Source: Marinomonas algarum
GTDB taxonomy: Bacteria > Pseudomonadota > Gammaproteobacteria > Pseudomonadales > Marinomonadaceae
NCBI RefSeq assembly: GCF_020532605.1
Contig: NZ_JAJATW010000007.1
Span: 93,969-157,968, forward strand
Reading direction: 5' to 3'
Length of the DNA: 64,000 nt
Below the pieces are notes generated by a model, which worked only from the letters and a program-made list of their open reading frames with translations, searched no databases and was not told the origin of the DNA. Both the position numbers and the translations under genes were made by a program. Shown here in pieces: positions 27,463-36,101 of this stretch (position 1 is its first letter; every line of letters begins with the position of its first letter).

Positions 27463-27873
27463 ATGGAATTTGTTGCACATCCGAGAGACCTTCCATTAGA
27501 TATTACGCTAATTGAAGATCAGCCTTTCCCGCCTATCTGCGCAGAAAGAGCTGGGTTTGTCGGTATTACCTATGTCACCCTTCGTCCTTTTGATCACGGG
27601 CGCTCGGTCAGAATTACACTGGAAGAAATAGACCCTAACTTTTGTGTTTCTGGTCGTGTTGTGTCCTGTTGTAAAGCGGCCGACGGTTATCAAGTGGCGA
27701 TTGAATTCCCCACCAAAGAAGAGTGTTATTGCGTTCGTATGATCGAGCAGTTGTCGCAAATCGAGCATTATCGACGCCAAGCCAAAATCGACGGCCGACG
27801 ACTCAATTACAATGAAGCCGCCGCTGAATGGATTCAAAAGTTCGCCGCCAGTTTCCCTGCATTCTCCCTGTAA
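27463..27873 (+). CDS. Atypical PilZ-like domain protein
   Basis: About 136 residues. The order of strands resembles PilZ: HPRDLPLDITLIE near the start, then GFVGITYVTLRPFDHGRSVRITL, then FCVSGRVVSCCKAADGYQVAIEF. The canonical c-di-GMP-binding RxxxR and (D/N)xSxxG motifs are not evident, so it may not bind the nucleotide. The ATG at 27463 is preferred; the frame opens at 27328, but the extra 45 residues look non-coding. A DUF501 gene follows 46 bp downstream. Confidence 0.6.
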   Translation: MEFVAHPRDLPLDITLIEDQPFPPICAERAGFVGITYVTLRPFDHGRSVRITLEEIDPNFCVSGRVVSCCKAADGYQVAIEFPTKEECYCVRMIEQLSQIEHYRRQAKIDGRRLNYNEAAAEWIQKFAASFPAFSL

Positions 27874-27919
27874 TTCCCCGTTTTTTACCTTATCCATCAA
27901 CTATTAGACCCTAAAGACT

Positions 27920-28435
27920 ATGACCACACCTCTTTCCCAGCGTGATATCGAGATCATTACCGCACAACTTGGCCGCACACCAAGCGGCATCAATGCCATC
28001 GCCCATTATTCGCCAAACGGCACACCACAAGTATTAGAAATGGAAACTTGGGTCTTTGATCAACCTTTTCCTACTTTGTATTGGTTGTCCAGTAAGGCCA
28101 TCGACAAGGCGTTGGCGAAAATAGAAAGCCACGGTGTGGTGAAAGAGTTGGAACAGCGTATTTTGGACGACGAAAGTTTGCGCGAAGCTCATCATGCCTC
28201 TCACCGCGATTACATTGCACGCCGTTGGGCGGTGATGAGCGACGAACACAAGGCCATCATTGAAGAAAAGGGCTTCAAGCCTTTGTTTGATAAGCTGGGG
28301 ATAGGCGGCATCGCCAATTGGGACAAGGTACGCTGTCTGCACATGCAATACGCCCACCATTTGGCAGGCGACAATGTGATTGGTCGTATTCTGGACGAAG
28401 AATACGATATCAAAGCCATTGCTGACGCGGAATAA
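27920..28435 (+). CDS. DUF501 domain protein
   Basis: A 171-residue soluble protein with QLGRTPSGINAIAHYSPNGTPQVLEM and the hallmark FPTLYWLSSKAIDKALAKIESHG, then a YIARRWAVM stretch, as in DUF501. The function is unknown. Its last codons begin a four-copy 16-bp tandem repeat that crosses the stop codon. Confidence 0.85.
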   Translation: MTTPLSQRDIEIITAQLGRTPSGINAIAHYSPNGTPQVLEMETWVFDQPFPTLYWLSSKAIDKALAKIESHGVVKELEQRILDDESLREAHHASHRDYIARRWAVMSDEHKAIIEEKGFKPLFDKLGIGGIANWDKVRCLHMQYAHHLAGDNVIGRILDEEYDIKAIADAE

Positions 28436-28484
28436 AGCTAACGCAAAACACAGCTAACGCAGAATACAGCTAACGCAGAATAAA
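28421..28484. repeat. Four 16-bp tandem repeats spanning the DUF501 gene stop
   Basis: Units at 28421, 28437, 28453 and 28469 are variants of GCTAACGCAGAATACA. The first encodes the protein end (ADAE-stop) and the other three are downstream copies with 1-4 changes. Unit length and placement are the same as at the pycR end, but the sequence is unrelated. Confidence 0.85.
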
Positions 28485-28501
28485 AGCCGCTTAATAGCGC
28501 C

Positions 28502-29986
28502 CTAGTCTCGGGTACGGACGCGATCCACTGCTTTTTGCCACCCCTGGTAAAGCTTATCGCCCGTGCCCTTTTCCATGGTCGGCTCAAACCGCTGGTCCGC
28601 CACCCATAAAGTACTGATGTCGTCTAGAGAGTGATAAATCCCTGTGTGTAAGCCCGCCAAGAAAGCCGCACCCAAGGCGGTGGTTTCGGTCACACAAGGT
28701 CGCTCTACGGTGATTTCCAGCAAATCACTCAGAAATTGCACCATCACATCGTTAATCACCATACCGCCATCAACACGCAACGCACTGAAGGTAGCACCGT
28801 CTTGTGCCATGGCTCCGACCAGGTCGCGAGTTTGATAACACACCGAGCGCAAGCCCGCACTGACAATGTCGGATACACTGGTGTCTCGGGTTAGCCCTAT
28901 CATGGCGCCACGGGCGTCCGGGTCCCAATAGGGCGCCCCCAAACCGGTGAAGGCCGGCACCAAATACACGGAATCATCATTCAGGGCTTGCTTGGCAAGA
29001 CTTTGGGTTTCTTTGGCATCAGAGAAGAGTTTCAAGCCATCACGCAACCATTGAATCGCTGCCCCCGCGACAAAAATACTGCCTTCTAGGGCATAGGTCA
29101 CCTTGCCATTCAAACGATAACCCACTGTGGTTAACAGCTTGTGTTCAGAACGAATCGGTGTCTCGCCGGTATTCAAAATCATAAAGCAGCCAGTGCCATA
29201 GGTGCTTTTTACCATGCCTGGTGTAAAACACGCCTGGCCGATCAGCGCCGCCTGTTGATCCCCTGCAATGCCATTGACAGGAATCGCCGCGCCCAACCAG
29301 TGAGCGTCGATGACACCAAAGTCAGCACTGCAATCCATCACTTCGGGAAACACCACATCGCCGATGCCCAACAGCGTGATCAACTCTTGATCCCACGCTT
29401 GTGTATGTATATTGAAAGCCATGGTTCGCGCCGCATTGGTGGCGTCGGTTTTATGGGAAGTACCGCCGGTCAAGCGCCACAACAAAAAACTGTCTACCGT
29501 TCCGAAAGCCAGTTTGCCTGCTTGCGCTTTATCACGCGCACCCTCTACGTTGTCGAGTATCCAACGTATTTTGGTGGCTGAAAAATAAGGGTCGATCAGC
29601 AACCCGGTTTTTTCTTGCACCTTTTCACTCAAACCCTGATCGCTCAATTGCTGACAAAACGTCGTCGTGCGTCGGTCTTGCCAAACAATGGCGTTGTACA
29701 CCGGCTCACCCGTGTCGGTGTCCCATAGGATAGTCGTTTCACGTTGATTGGTAATGCCGATGCTTGCTATCGCTTGGGCGGCGATGCCTGTATCCTTAAG
29801 CACGGCTTGGCAAACTGACAAGGTGGATGTCCAGATGTCTTCTGGATTGTGTTCCACCCAACCATCATCAGGAAAGATTTGTGGAAACTCTTGCTGAGCC
29901 TGACCGACTCGGGTGCCTTTTTCATCAAATAAAATGGCACGGGAACTGGTGGTACCTTGATCGATAGCAAGAATATAATGGGTCAT
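28502..29986 (-). CDS. glpK: Glycerol kinase
   Basis: A 494-residue FGGY kinase that phosphorylates glycerol to glycerol-3-phosphate. [16 protein letters not shown] opens the protein, [11 protein letters not shown] follows, and the late signature includes [19 protein letters not shown]. The glpK start faces glpR across about 160 bp with operator-like repeats. No glpF facilitator gene is in this cluster. Confidence 0.96.
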   Translation of the reverse strand: MTHYILAIDQGTTSSRAILFDEKGTRVGQAQQEFPQIFPDDGWVEHNPEDIWTSTLSVCQAVLKDTGIAAQAIASIGITNQRETTILWDTDTGEPVYNAIVWQDRRTTTFCQQLSDQGLSEKVQEKTGLLIDPYFSATKIRWILDNVEGARDKAQAGKLAFGTVDSFLLWRLTGGTSHKTDATNAARTMAFNIHTQAWDQELITLLGIGDVVFPEVMDCSADFGVIDAHWLGAAIPVNGIAGDQQAALIGQACFTPGMVKSTYGTGCFMILNTGETPIRSEHKLLTTVGYRLNGKVTYALEGSIFVAGAAIQWLRDGLKLFSDAKETQSLAKQALNDDSVYLVPAFTGLGAPYWDPDARGAMIGLTRDTSVSDIVSAGLRSVCYQTRDLVGAMAQDGATFSALRVDGGMVINDVMVQFLSDLLEITVERPCVTETTALGAAFLAGLHTGIYHSLDDISTLWVADQRFEPTMEKGTGDKLYQGWQKAVDRVRTRD

Positions 29987-30055
29987 AGCGGGTTCTCTTT
30001 GATATAACGGCCGCTTAATCGTAAGCGACTCAGTACAGTGTTATTTTTGTTTTTT

Positions 30056-30082
30056 GAACATTAATATTCAAATACGAATATT
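30056..30082. promoter_or_regulatory. Candidate GlpR operators at the glpK-glpR divergence
   Basis: A perfect inverted repeat AATATTC / GAATATT with a 6-nt centre lies at 30063-30082, overlapped by GAACATTAATATTC at 30056-30069. Both resemble the TGTTCG..CGAACA form of GlpR sites. They are positioned to control glpK and glpR together. Confidence 0.55.
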
Positions 30083-30147
30083 TTCTATTAAAAACCAATA
30101 CACCCGTGTTTAGCAAGCAGTAACCCTCTTAAGGAGAAAAAAACGCC

Positions 30148-30912
30148 ATGGGGCAACGCTCTCGACAGGACAAGATTGTCACGATTGTAAAAGAAACCGG
30201 CTACGTCACCATTGACGAGCTGGCCAGCAAGTTTGCGGTGACGCCACAGACCATTCGTCGCGATATCAATGATTTGGCAAAATCTGGACAGATACGTCGT
30301 CATCATGGCGGCGCCAGTTGTGACTCCAGTACCACCAATGTGTCCTACGCCACTCGACAAATTTTACAGCTTTCTGCCAAAGAACAGATTGCCAAGCGCA
30401 TCGCGGCGGAAATTCCAAACAATGCGTCTTTATTTATTAATATCGGCACCACCACAGAAACGGTGGCCCGTGCCCTACTGCATCATCAAGGTCTGCAAGT
30501 CATCACCAATAACCTTAATGTGGCGGCGATTTTAAGCGCAAAAGAAGACTTTACCGTGATCATTGCCGGTGGCACAGTGCGCTCAAGGGACGGCGGTGTG
30601 ATGGGGGAAGCCACCATTGATTTCATCAATCAGTTTCGGGTGGACTTTGGTATTATCGGCATCAGCGGCATCGACCCGACTGATGGTTCATTGCTAGATT
30701 ACGATTATCAAGAAGTGCGAGTCGCCCAAAGCATTATCAATAATTCACGCAGTGTTTTCTTAGCCGCCGACAGTGAAAAATTTGGCCGTAACGCCGTCGT
30801 GCGTTTGGGTAATATCACTCAGGTAGATCGCTTGTTCACCGATGCCCCGCCACCCAAAGCCATTGCGGCTTTGATGAAGGAACATAAGGTTCGTCTTGAA
30901 CTGTCATCTTAA
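30148..30912 (+). CDS. glpR: DeoR-family glycerol-3-phosphate regulon repressor
   Basis: A 254-residue protein with an N-terminal DeoR winged helix ([25 protein letters not shown]) and a C-terminal sugar-phosphate sensor domain ([39 protein letters not shown]). It should repress glpK and glpD until glycerol-3-phosphate binds. Its place between those genes and matching operator-like repeats support this. Confidence 0.93.
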   Translation: MGQRSRQDKIVTIVKETGYVTIDELASKFAVTPQTIRRDINDLAKSGQIRRHHGGASCDSSTTNVSYATRQILQLSAKEQIAKRIAAEIPNNASLFINIGTTTETVARALLHHQGLQVITNNLNVAAILSAKEDFTVIIAGGTVRSRDGGVMGEATIDFINQFRVDFGIIGISGIDPTDGSLLDYDYQEVRVAQSIINNSRSVFLAADSEKFGRNAVVRLGNITQVDRLFTDAPPPKAIAALMKEHKVRLELSS

Positions 30913-31087
30913 TGCTTTAAGGTGACAGCCTGCCTTTTTGCTTTCCTCTTAAAACAACCCTTTTTACTTTCTTTTTTCTGCTTTTCTTTTAAAACGGCTT
31001 TTTTCTTTACCGTTATTCTCACCCCACTCTTACTAAATATTCATCATAAGGTCACAAAAGGGTGTTGTCATAGAGGATCAACACCTT

Positions 31088-31122
31088 TACTATCGAACAT
31101 AAATGTTCACTTTCGAACAAAA
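31088..31122 (+). promoter_or_regulatory. Candidate GlpR operators upstream of glpD
   Basis: AAATGTTCACTTTCGAACAA at 31101-31120 is a close match to the known GlpR palindrome form, and GAACATAAATGTTC just upstream forms a second, overlapping inverted repeat. They lie 30-60 bp before the glpD start. Confidence 0.6.
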
Positions 31123-31151
31123 TAAACCTTTTTGAACACGCGAGGCTCCAC

Positions 31152-32654
31152 ATGAATTCATCCCATTTTGACGTATTTGTCGTTGGTGGCGGCATCAATG
31201 GTACCGGTATCGCTGCCGACGCGGCAGGTCGAGGTTTGCACGTGGGGCTGTGTGAAATGGGCGACTTAGCCCACGCGACCTCTTCGTCCAGCAGCAAACT
31301 GATTCATGGTGGCTTGCGCTACCTTGAGCATTATGAATTCCGCTTGGTGAAAGAAGCGCTAAACGAACGAGAAGTGTTATTGAAAGTGGCGCCGCATTTA
31401 GTGACACCGATGCGCTTTCAGATGCCCCATCGTCCTCATTTACGCCCTGCTTGGTTGATTCGTCTTGGGCTGTTTTTGTATGACACACTGGGCAAACGTG
31501 AAACGCTCCCCGGCTCTAAAGGGGTGAAATACGGTGCGGACAGCCCACTAAAAAGCGACATCAAACAGGGTTTTGAATATTCTGATTGCTGGGTAGACGA
31601 TGCACGCTTGGTTGTCATCAACGCCATGAGTGCGCAGCATCACGGCGCAGCCATTTTTGCCCGCACGCGTTGTGTCTCTGCCAAACGCCAAGACAACCAA
31701 TGGCACTTGGTGCTAGAAGATCAACTGACTCAGGAAACCCAAGAAGTGACGGCCAAAGCATTAATTAACGCGGCCGGCCCTTGGGTGTCGTCTTTTATTG
31801 AAACCAAGTTAGAGCGAAAAGCGCCCTACGGCATTCGTATGATTAAGGGCAGTCACATTGTGGTGCCGAAGCTCTATGAGCACAATAACGCGTTTATTAT
31901 GCAAAACACCGATAAGCGTATTGTGTTCGCCATTCCTTACCGTGACGATTACACCTTACTGGGCACCACGGATGTAGAGTACAAGGGAGACCCTAACACG
32001 GTTGAAATTGACAGTGATGAAACCCAATACATTCTTAACGTCACCAACGATCACTTTAAGAAAACCTTGTCCCCAGCAGACGTGGTGTGGAGTTATTCAG
32101 GGGTTCGCCCTTTGCTAGAAGATGAATCCTCTGATCCGTCTGCGGTGACACGAGATTACACCTTACACCTTGAAGATCAGCAAGGTCAGGCGCCTTTATT
32201 GAGTATTTTTGGTGGCAAAATCACCACTTATCGTAAATTGGCCTTGTCAGCGATGAAGAAAATCGCCCCCTATTTTGAGCAACAAATAGGCGACGGCGTG
32301 AACACACAATGGACGCACAGCAAGCCCTTACCCGGTGGCGACCTGGGCATGTCTCTGGACGCTTTTGGTTTGGCCTTGCAGAAACAATACCCTTTTCTGG
32401 GGGCAGCGCTTGCCCGTCGTTTTGCCAACAGTTATGGCACCTTGACCCACTTGATGCTGGAAAATATCAACGACAAAGACGGCCTTGGCCAAGACTTTGG
32501 TCATCAGTTGTATCAAGCGGAAGTCGACTACTTAATTAAGCACGAATGGGTCCATGACGCGGCGGATATTTTGTGGCGTCGTACCAAGCTGGGGCTGGAG
32601 TTCACACCCGATCAGGGTGACACTCTGCAGGCGTATGTGATCGCACAGTTCTGA
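31152..32654 (+). CDS. glpD: Aerobic glycerol-3-phosphate dehydrogenase
   Basis: A 500-residue FAD enzyme that oxidises glycerol-3-phosphate to dihydroxyacetone phosphate at the membrane and feeds electrons to quinone. The FAD-binding VVGGGINGTGIAADAAGRG is near residue 8, followed by SSSSKLIHGGLRYLEHYEF and later GGKITTYRKLA. Length is normal. It completes the glpK/glpR/glpD module. Confidence 0.96.
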   Translation: MNSSHFDVFVVGGGINGTGIAADAAGRGLHVGLCEMGDLAHATSSSSSKLIHGGLRYLEHYEFRLVKEALNEREVLLKVAPHLVTPMRFQMPHRPHLRPAWLIRLGLFLYDTLGKRETLPGSKGVKYGADSPLKSDIKQGFEYSDCWVDDARLVVINAMSAQHHGAAIFARTRCVSAKRQDNQWHLVLEDQLTQETQEVTAKALINAAGPWVSSFIETKLERKAPYGIRMIKGSHIVVPKLYEHNNAFIMQNTDKRIVFAIPYRDDYTLLGTTDVEYKGDPNTVEIDSDETQYILNVTNDHFKKTLSPADVVWSYSGVRPLLEDESSDPSAVTRDYTLHLEDQQGQAPLLSIFGGKITTYRKLALSAMKKIAPYFEQQIGDGVNTQWTHSKPLPGGDLGMSLDAFGLALQKQYPFLGAALARRFANSYGTLTHLMLENINDKDGLGQDFGHQLYQAEVDYLIKHEWVHDAADILWRRTKLGLEFTPDQGDTLQAYVIAQF

Positions 32655-32675
32655 TAGGTTAACAAATCTTACCAA

Positions 32676-32713
32676 GGGCTCGTCTAGACAATTGTTTAGG
32701 CGGGCTTTTTTTG
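32676..32713 (+). terminator. Rho-independent terminator after glpD
   Basis: A GGGCTCGTCTAGACAA / TTGTTTAGGCGGGCT stem with G-U pairs, then a T-run. Confidence 0.7.
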
Positions 32714-32781
32714 CTTTACTGACCCCTCAGCTCTGCACAGCCGCTCGCCACGTCGTTTATTTTTTAGGAAACACACACACA

Positions 32782-33552
32782 ATGGATTTGGTCTTTTTCG
32801 ATATCTCGCTCTGGGTGTTTCTGGCCTTGTTTGCGGCGGCATTTTTTGCCGGCGTTATTGACGCAATCGCGGGGGGAGGCGGCTTAATTACCGTGCCCGT
32901 ATTGCTGGCGGCAGGCTTGTCACCGGCGGAGGCCTTGGCGACAAACAAGCTGCAAGGCTGTGCCGGTACCTTGTCGGCTTCTTATCATTTTATTAGAAGG
33001 GGTCAAGTGACCTTGTCTAAAATGTGGTTGCCCATTGTAATGACCGCGCTGGGGGCGATTTCAGGCACCTTACTCGTCTCTTATTTGGACAGTCGCGTCT
33101 TACTCAAAGCCGTACCAATCATTTTAATCGCCGTGGCGGTTTTCTTCTTCTTTTTACCCAAGTTACAACCCTATATTGCCCGTCGCTTATCCCTTAGCCA
33201 CGTTCAGTTCGCGGTTATCATTGGTACGACCATAGGCTTTTACGATGGTTTGATTGGCCCAGGCACAGGGGCTTTTTTTTCAACCGCGTATTTGTGTTTT
33301 ATGGGGTTCAATCTGGTCGCCGCCACCGCACACACCAAGGTGCTTAACGCCACCAGCAATGTGTCGTCGCTGTTGGTGTTCTTGTTCAGTGGCCATATTA
33401 TCTGGGCGTTGGGCATCTCCATGGGCATAGGCCAGTGGATAGGGGCACAAATTGGCTCACGACTGGTGATTACCAAGGGCGTCAAATTAATTCGCCCTAT
33501 GGTCATCATCATGTGTTTGGCGATCTCGGTCAAACTGCTAATAGACCCATAA
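32782..33552 (+). CDS. TSUP-family permease (TauE/SafE type)
   Basis: A 256-residue membrane protein with about eight hydrophobic segments. The TSUP repeats show as VIDAIAGGGGLITVPVLLAAGLSP near residue 22 and GFYDGLIGPGTGAF near 150. Family members export sulfite, sulfoacetate or other organosulfur anions; the substrate here cannot be told. The ATG at 32782 is chosen because an AGGAA precedes it and the upstream 30 residues overlap the glpD terminator region. Confidence 0.85.
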   Translation: MDLVFFDISLWVFLALFAAAFFAGVIDAIAGGGGLITVPVLLAAGLSPAEALATNKLQGCAGTLSASYHFIRRGQVTLSKMWLPIVMTALGAISGTLLVSYLDSRVLLKAVPIILIAVAVFFFFLPKLQPYIARRLSLSHVQFAVIIGTTIGFYDGLIGPGTGAFFSTAYLCFMGFNLVAATAHTKVLNATSNVSSLLVFLFSGHIIWALGISMGIGQWIGAQIGSRLVITKGVKLIRPMVIIMCLAISVKLLIDP

Positions 33553-33606
33553 CCACCCGCACTAGAATATACAAGGTGACGTTGTCAACGAATCATACGC
33601 TGCGGA

Positions 33607-34053
33607 TTATTGGAACAGCCGTTGATCAAAGGGATATTGGTACTGATCAACAATAGAAAAGTGTTTTGAGTCAGGGTGGAGTGGGTTAAATAAATAATTA
33701 TACGAGTGCGGGACAATAACAGACGGCACTTTTAATAGAACGCTTTGAGCATTGGCCAACCACGCATCTCCAATTCTTCGCGTGATGCTTTGCTCACGCT
33801 GCTCCTCAAGAGTAAGACCTGCCTCTAAAGACTCCACTAAAACAGAGTCATCAAAATCAACTCTAAGCAACTGAAAACAGTCTGGTAAATCTTCCAAATC
33901 CACATTTAAATGAACTCGAATCTCCAACAGAGCGAGTGCAGGATGTTCGGCCAAATACACAATAGGATTCCCTGCATTATGCCATCGCCCTGCCTGTCTC
34001 ATCCCGCCAATTCCCTTCAAGTCAGCAAAATTGCTGATTCTCCACAACGTCAT
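33607..34053 (-). CDS. RES-domain toxin (NAD+ phosphorylase family)
   Basis: A 148-residue RES protein. The name-giving residues appear as WRIS near the start (Arg), LLEIRVHL (Glu) and FNPLHPDSKHF (Ser). RES toxins such as MbcT and ParT degrade or use NAD+ and stop growth. It begins within the antitoxin stop (4-bp overlap), the usual Xre-RES order. Confidence 0.9.
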   Translation of the reverse strand: MTLWRISNFADLKGIGGMRQAGRWHNAGNPIVYLAEHPALALLEIRVHLNVDLEDLPDCFQLLRVDFDDSVLVESLEAGLTLEEQREQSITRRIGDAWLANAQSVLLKVPSVIVPHSYNYLFNPLHPDSKHFSIVDQYQYPFDQRLFQ

Positions 34054-34520
34054 GCAAAGTACCCTTCGTTTAGACGATACAAAGCATCACGCACCATAGC
34101 AGCACCAAATTCCGTTCTCATGTACGCGTTTGGGGTTTGATGATCAAATGCCGCAAAAGGCTTAGCGAGCCATTTATGGGCTTTTTCTGTATTACCGAAC
34201 ACCTCTTCTGCTAGAGCGATAGTTTGTGCTGCTCTGAGCAGTTTAGCGGTCTCTTCCGTTGTAAAACGCTGCTTTTTAGTCACGCGATGGTTCAGTGTAC
34301 GACGTGGAATGATCCAGCTCGTATTCGCTGTTGGCTCAAAGCGAATGAAATGCTCAAAAGCCTGAGGTGTTACCCCTTCCAAAGCGATCGAATTAAAATC
34401 TTTTTCACCACCAATCACCAGACTTGTCATCTGCGATACCCGATCAAATACCCGCTCTGCAAGTGTTTTGTGTTCAGTAGAATTTAAGGCAGATTTAACA
34501 TTGAATGTGACAGTTTGCAT
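34050..34520 (-). CDS. Xre/MbcA/ParS-family antitoxin
   Basis: About 156 residues. The central helix-turn-helix-like region (IPRRTLNHRVTKKQRFTTEETAKLLRAAQTIALAEEVF) and the C-terminal DUF2384 toxin-binding part (AHKWLAKPFAAFDHQTPNAYM) match antitoxins of RES toxins. The second ATG (34520) is preferred because GAGAG sits about 6 nt upstream; the first ATG (34526) is too close to it. Both repeat boxes upstream suggest autorepression. Confidence 0.88.
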   Translation of the reverse strand: MQTVTFNVKSALNSTEHKTLAERVFDRVSQMTSLVIGGEKDFNSIALEGVTPQAFEHFIRFEPTANTSWIIPRRTLNHRVTKKQRFTTEETAKLLRAAQTIALAEEVFGNTEKAHKWLAKPFAAFDHQTPNAYMRTEFGAAMVRDALYRLNEGYFA

Positions 34521-34540
34521 CGGCATCTCTCTTACGGTTT

Positions 34541-34581
34541 GGCAACATGCCTTATACTACATGGCATATTGCCTTTAAATC
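34541..34581 (-). promoter_or_regulatory. Promoter and paired operator of the RES-Xre operon
   Basis: Two short palindromes, GGCAACATGCC (34541-34551) and GGCATATTGCC (34563-34573), both of form GGCA-N3-TGCC, lie 22 bp apart centre to centre, two helical turns. A minus-strand TTGATT -35 and TAGTAT -10 with 18-bp spacing overlap them. A dimeric antitoxin could occupy both boxes and shut the promoter. Confidence 0.6.
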
Positions 34582-34668
34582 AATTCCACGGGTTAAAATT
34601 TGTTCACCTTGATTCACTGACATCGAATCAAAATGGACAATAAACTACAAGCCGCCTAGGTAACTTCT

Positions 34669-35604
34669 TTATAGCTGCTCAGGCGTGGTTAGGGCGTCTT
34701 CTGCCGAGTATTGATAGCACTCAGTCACCAACCAACGCAGCAGTTGTTGCACTGGCTCTCGCTGGCGCTGCATATCAGGGCAAACAAACAGGTAGGCGTG
34801 ACCTTGATCTAAGGTTTCAGTAAAGGGGCGCATTAATCGACCTTGCTGTATGTCGTCCATCACCAAAGGCGTTCGTCCTAAAGCCACACCTTGCCCTGCA
34901 GCAGCGGCCTGTACCGCTAAATCTCCGCGGTTAAAACTGATACCTCGGGACAATTTGACGCCCTTTGCATTGGCCAGCAGCAACCACTTTTCCCATTCCG
35001 CATAAGGACTGGAAAAGCGCCATTCGGAATCGTCGTTTAATAAGGGCACTTGCGTTAGCTGAGCCGGTTCAAACAGCCCGCGTGACGCTGCAAACGCTGG
35101 ACTGCACACAGGAAACACCTGATCTTTCATCAAGGGGACGATATAGCCTTTTGAGTTATGAACATGGCTGTGAATAATGGCGACATCAATTCGATCCCGC
35201 TGAAAATTCACCTCTCGGTCATTGGCTTGGATTCTAAGCTGCAGGTCTGGATAGCTTTCTTGCAGGCTGCCCAAACGCGGAATCAACCACTTGGTCGCAA
35301 AGGACGGCATGACCGACACACTGAGGATGTTGGAGGTTTCTTCTTCCTGCAAATCCAGAATTAAATCATTGATTTCATTAAAACTGTGGTTGAGTTGTAC
35401 GGCCAAACGAGCACCCGCCACGGTTAACTCTAGACGTCGGTGATAACGTATAAATAGGGTCAGACCCAAACGCTCTTCCAACTGGCGAATTTGCTGGCTG
35501 ATCGCCCCTTGGGTTAGATGCAGCTCTTGAGCGGTCTTGGTAAAACTCAAATGCCGCGCGGCCACAGCAAACGTCGCTAAGCCTGGTAAAGGAATCGATT
35601 TCAT
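34669..35604 (-). CDS. LysR-family regulator, GcvA/AmpR type
   Basis: A 311-residue regulator with the GcvA-type opening LPGLATFAVAARHLSFTKTAQELHLTQGAISQQIRQLEERLG (helix-turn-helix over residues 5-46) and a substrate-binding domain with FNRGDLAVQAAAAGQGVALGR, typical of this branch. Its own target is unknown; the gcv operon is not in the window. A candidate small RNA is transcribed divergently upstream, which recalls the gcvA-gcvB layout of enterics. Confidence 0.8.
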   Translation of the reverse strand: MKSIPLPGLATFAVAARHLSFTKTAQELHLTQGAISQQIRQLEERLGLTLFIRYHRRLELTVAGARLAVQLNHSFNEINDLILDLQEEETSNILSVSVMPSFATKWLIPRLGSLQESYPDLQLRIQANDREVNFQRDRIDVAIIHSHVHNSKGYIVPLMKDQVFPVCSPAFAASRGLFEPAQLTQVPLLNDDSEWRFSSPYAEWEKWLLLANAKGVKLSRGISFNRGDLAVQAAAAGQGVALGRTPLVMDDIQQGRLMRPFTETLDQGHAYLFVCPDMQRQREPVQQLLRWLVTECYQYSAEDALTTPEQL

Positions 35605-35639
35605 AATGTCACGGCGCTACTTTTTACTAGATTCGTTTA

Positions 35640-35716
35640 AATGTTTCATTCTGTTTTTTTGCTAAAAGAAAGCAGGAGAAAGTAAAAGAAAGTAGGAGAA
35701 AAGAAAAGAAAAGAAG
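35640..35716. repeat. Purine-rich imperfect tandem repeats
   Basis: AGAAAGCAGGAGAAAGTAAA is followed by AGAAAGTAGGAGAAAAGAAA and a decayed third copy (unit about 20 bp), in the leader region of the LysR gene. The result is a long G/A tract on the plus strand. Confidence 0.6.
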
Positions 35717-35826
35717 ATAGACGACGTATTTTGCATTAATTGAGCTAATCCAACAAATCAAATTATATCGTTTGCCAGTCAAAGGCAAAAAATAGATGAT
35801 GAGCACAGATTAGGTTATACAGCGGC

Positions 35827-35980
35827 CTAATAACTGACCACAATTGCCCTAACGATTGTGGTGCTAAAAGAGACTCCCACAGGCCACTTTTAGCAGAGCA
35901 TGATCATTCCCCACAGTGTGATCCTGCTCAGATTTGCTAGTTACTTTTGTTGAAGCCGGACGTTTGTCCGGCTTTTTTTT
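35827..35980 (+). ncRNA. Candidate structured small RNA ending in a strong terminator
   Basis: In a 497-bp gap with no credible frame, three separate hairpins follow one another on the plus strand. They are ACCACAAT / ATTGTGGT (35837-35862), GCTAAAAG / CTTTTAGC (35863-35894), and GAGCA-GATCA / TGATC-TGCTC (35896-35929, one mismatch). A terminator AAGCCGGAC-GTTT-GTCCGGC with eight T closes the region at 35953-35980. The neighbouring gap gene has its own terminator on the other strand, so this one is not needed by any known gene. The 5' end is estimated; the promoter match is weak (TATACA at 35816). The family is unknown. Confidence 0.6.
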
Positions 35981-36030
35981 GTCTGCCCGATCTTTTCTTA
36001 CCTATACACTTGCCTGTACAATTTTTTTGC

Positions 36031-36060
36031 AAAAAAAAGCGGTGACCCTAAAATCACCGC
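36031..36060 (-). terminator. Rho-independent terminator of gap
   Basis: Minus-strand GCGGTGA / TCACCGC stem with an 8-nt loop and eight T. Confidence 0.88.
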
Positions 36061-36101
36061 AAAGTAACACACACTGAATGTGTACTGATTAAACCGTCCT
36101 A

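Noticed and set aside
30913..31010. T-rich double repeat after glpR as two tandem terminators
   Set aside because: CTTTTTGCTTTC and TTTTCTGCTTTT blocks repeat loosely, but no stable stem precedes the T-runs.
35827..35980. Naming the small RNA GcvB, or RsmY/RsmZ
   Set aside because: No GU-rich GcvB seed region, and only one GGA in the interval, so neither family is supported.
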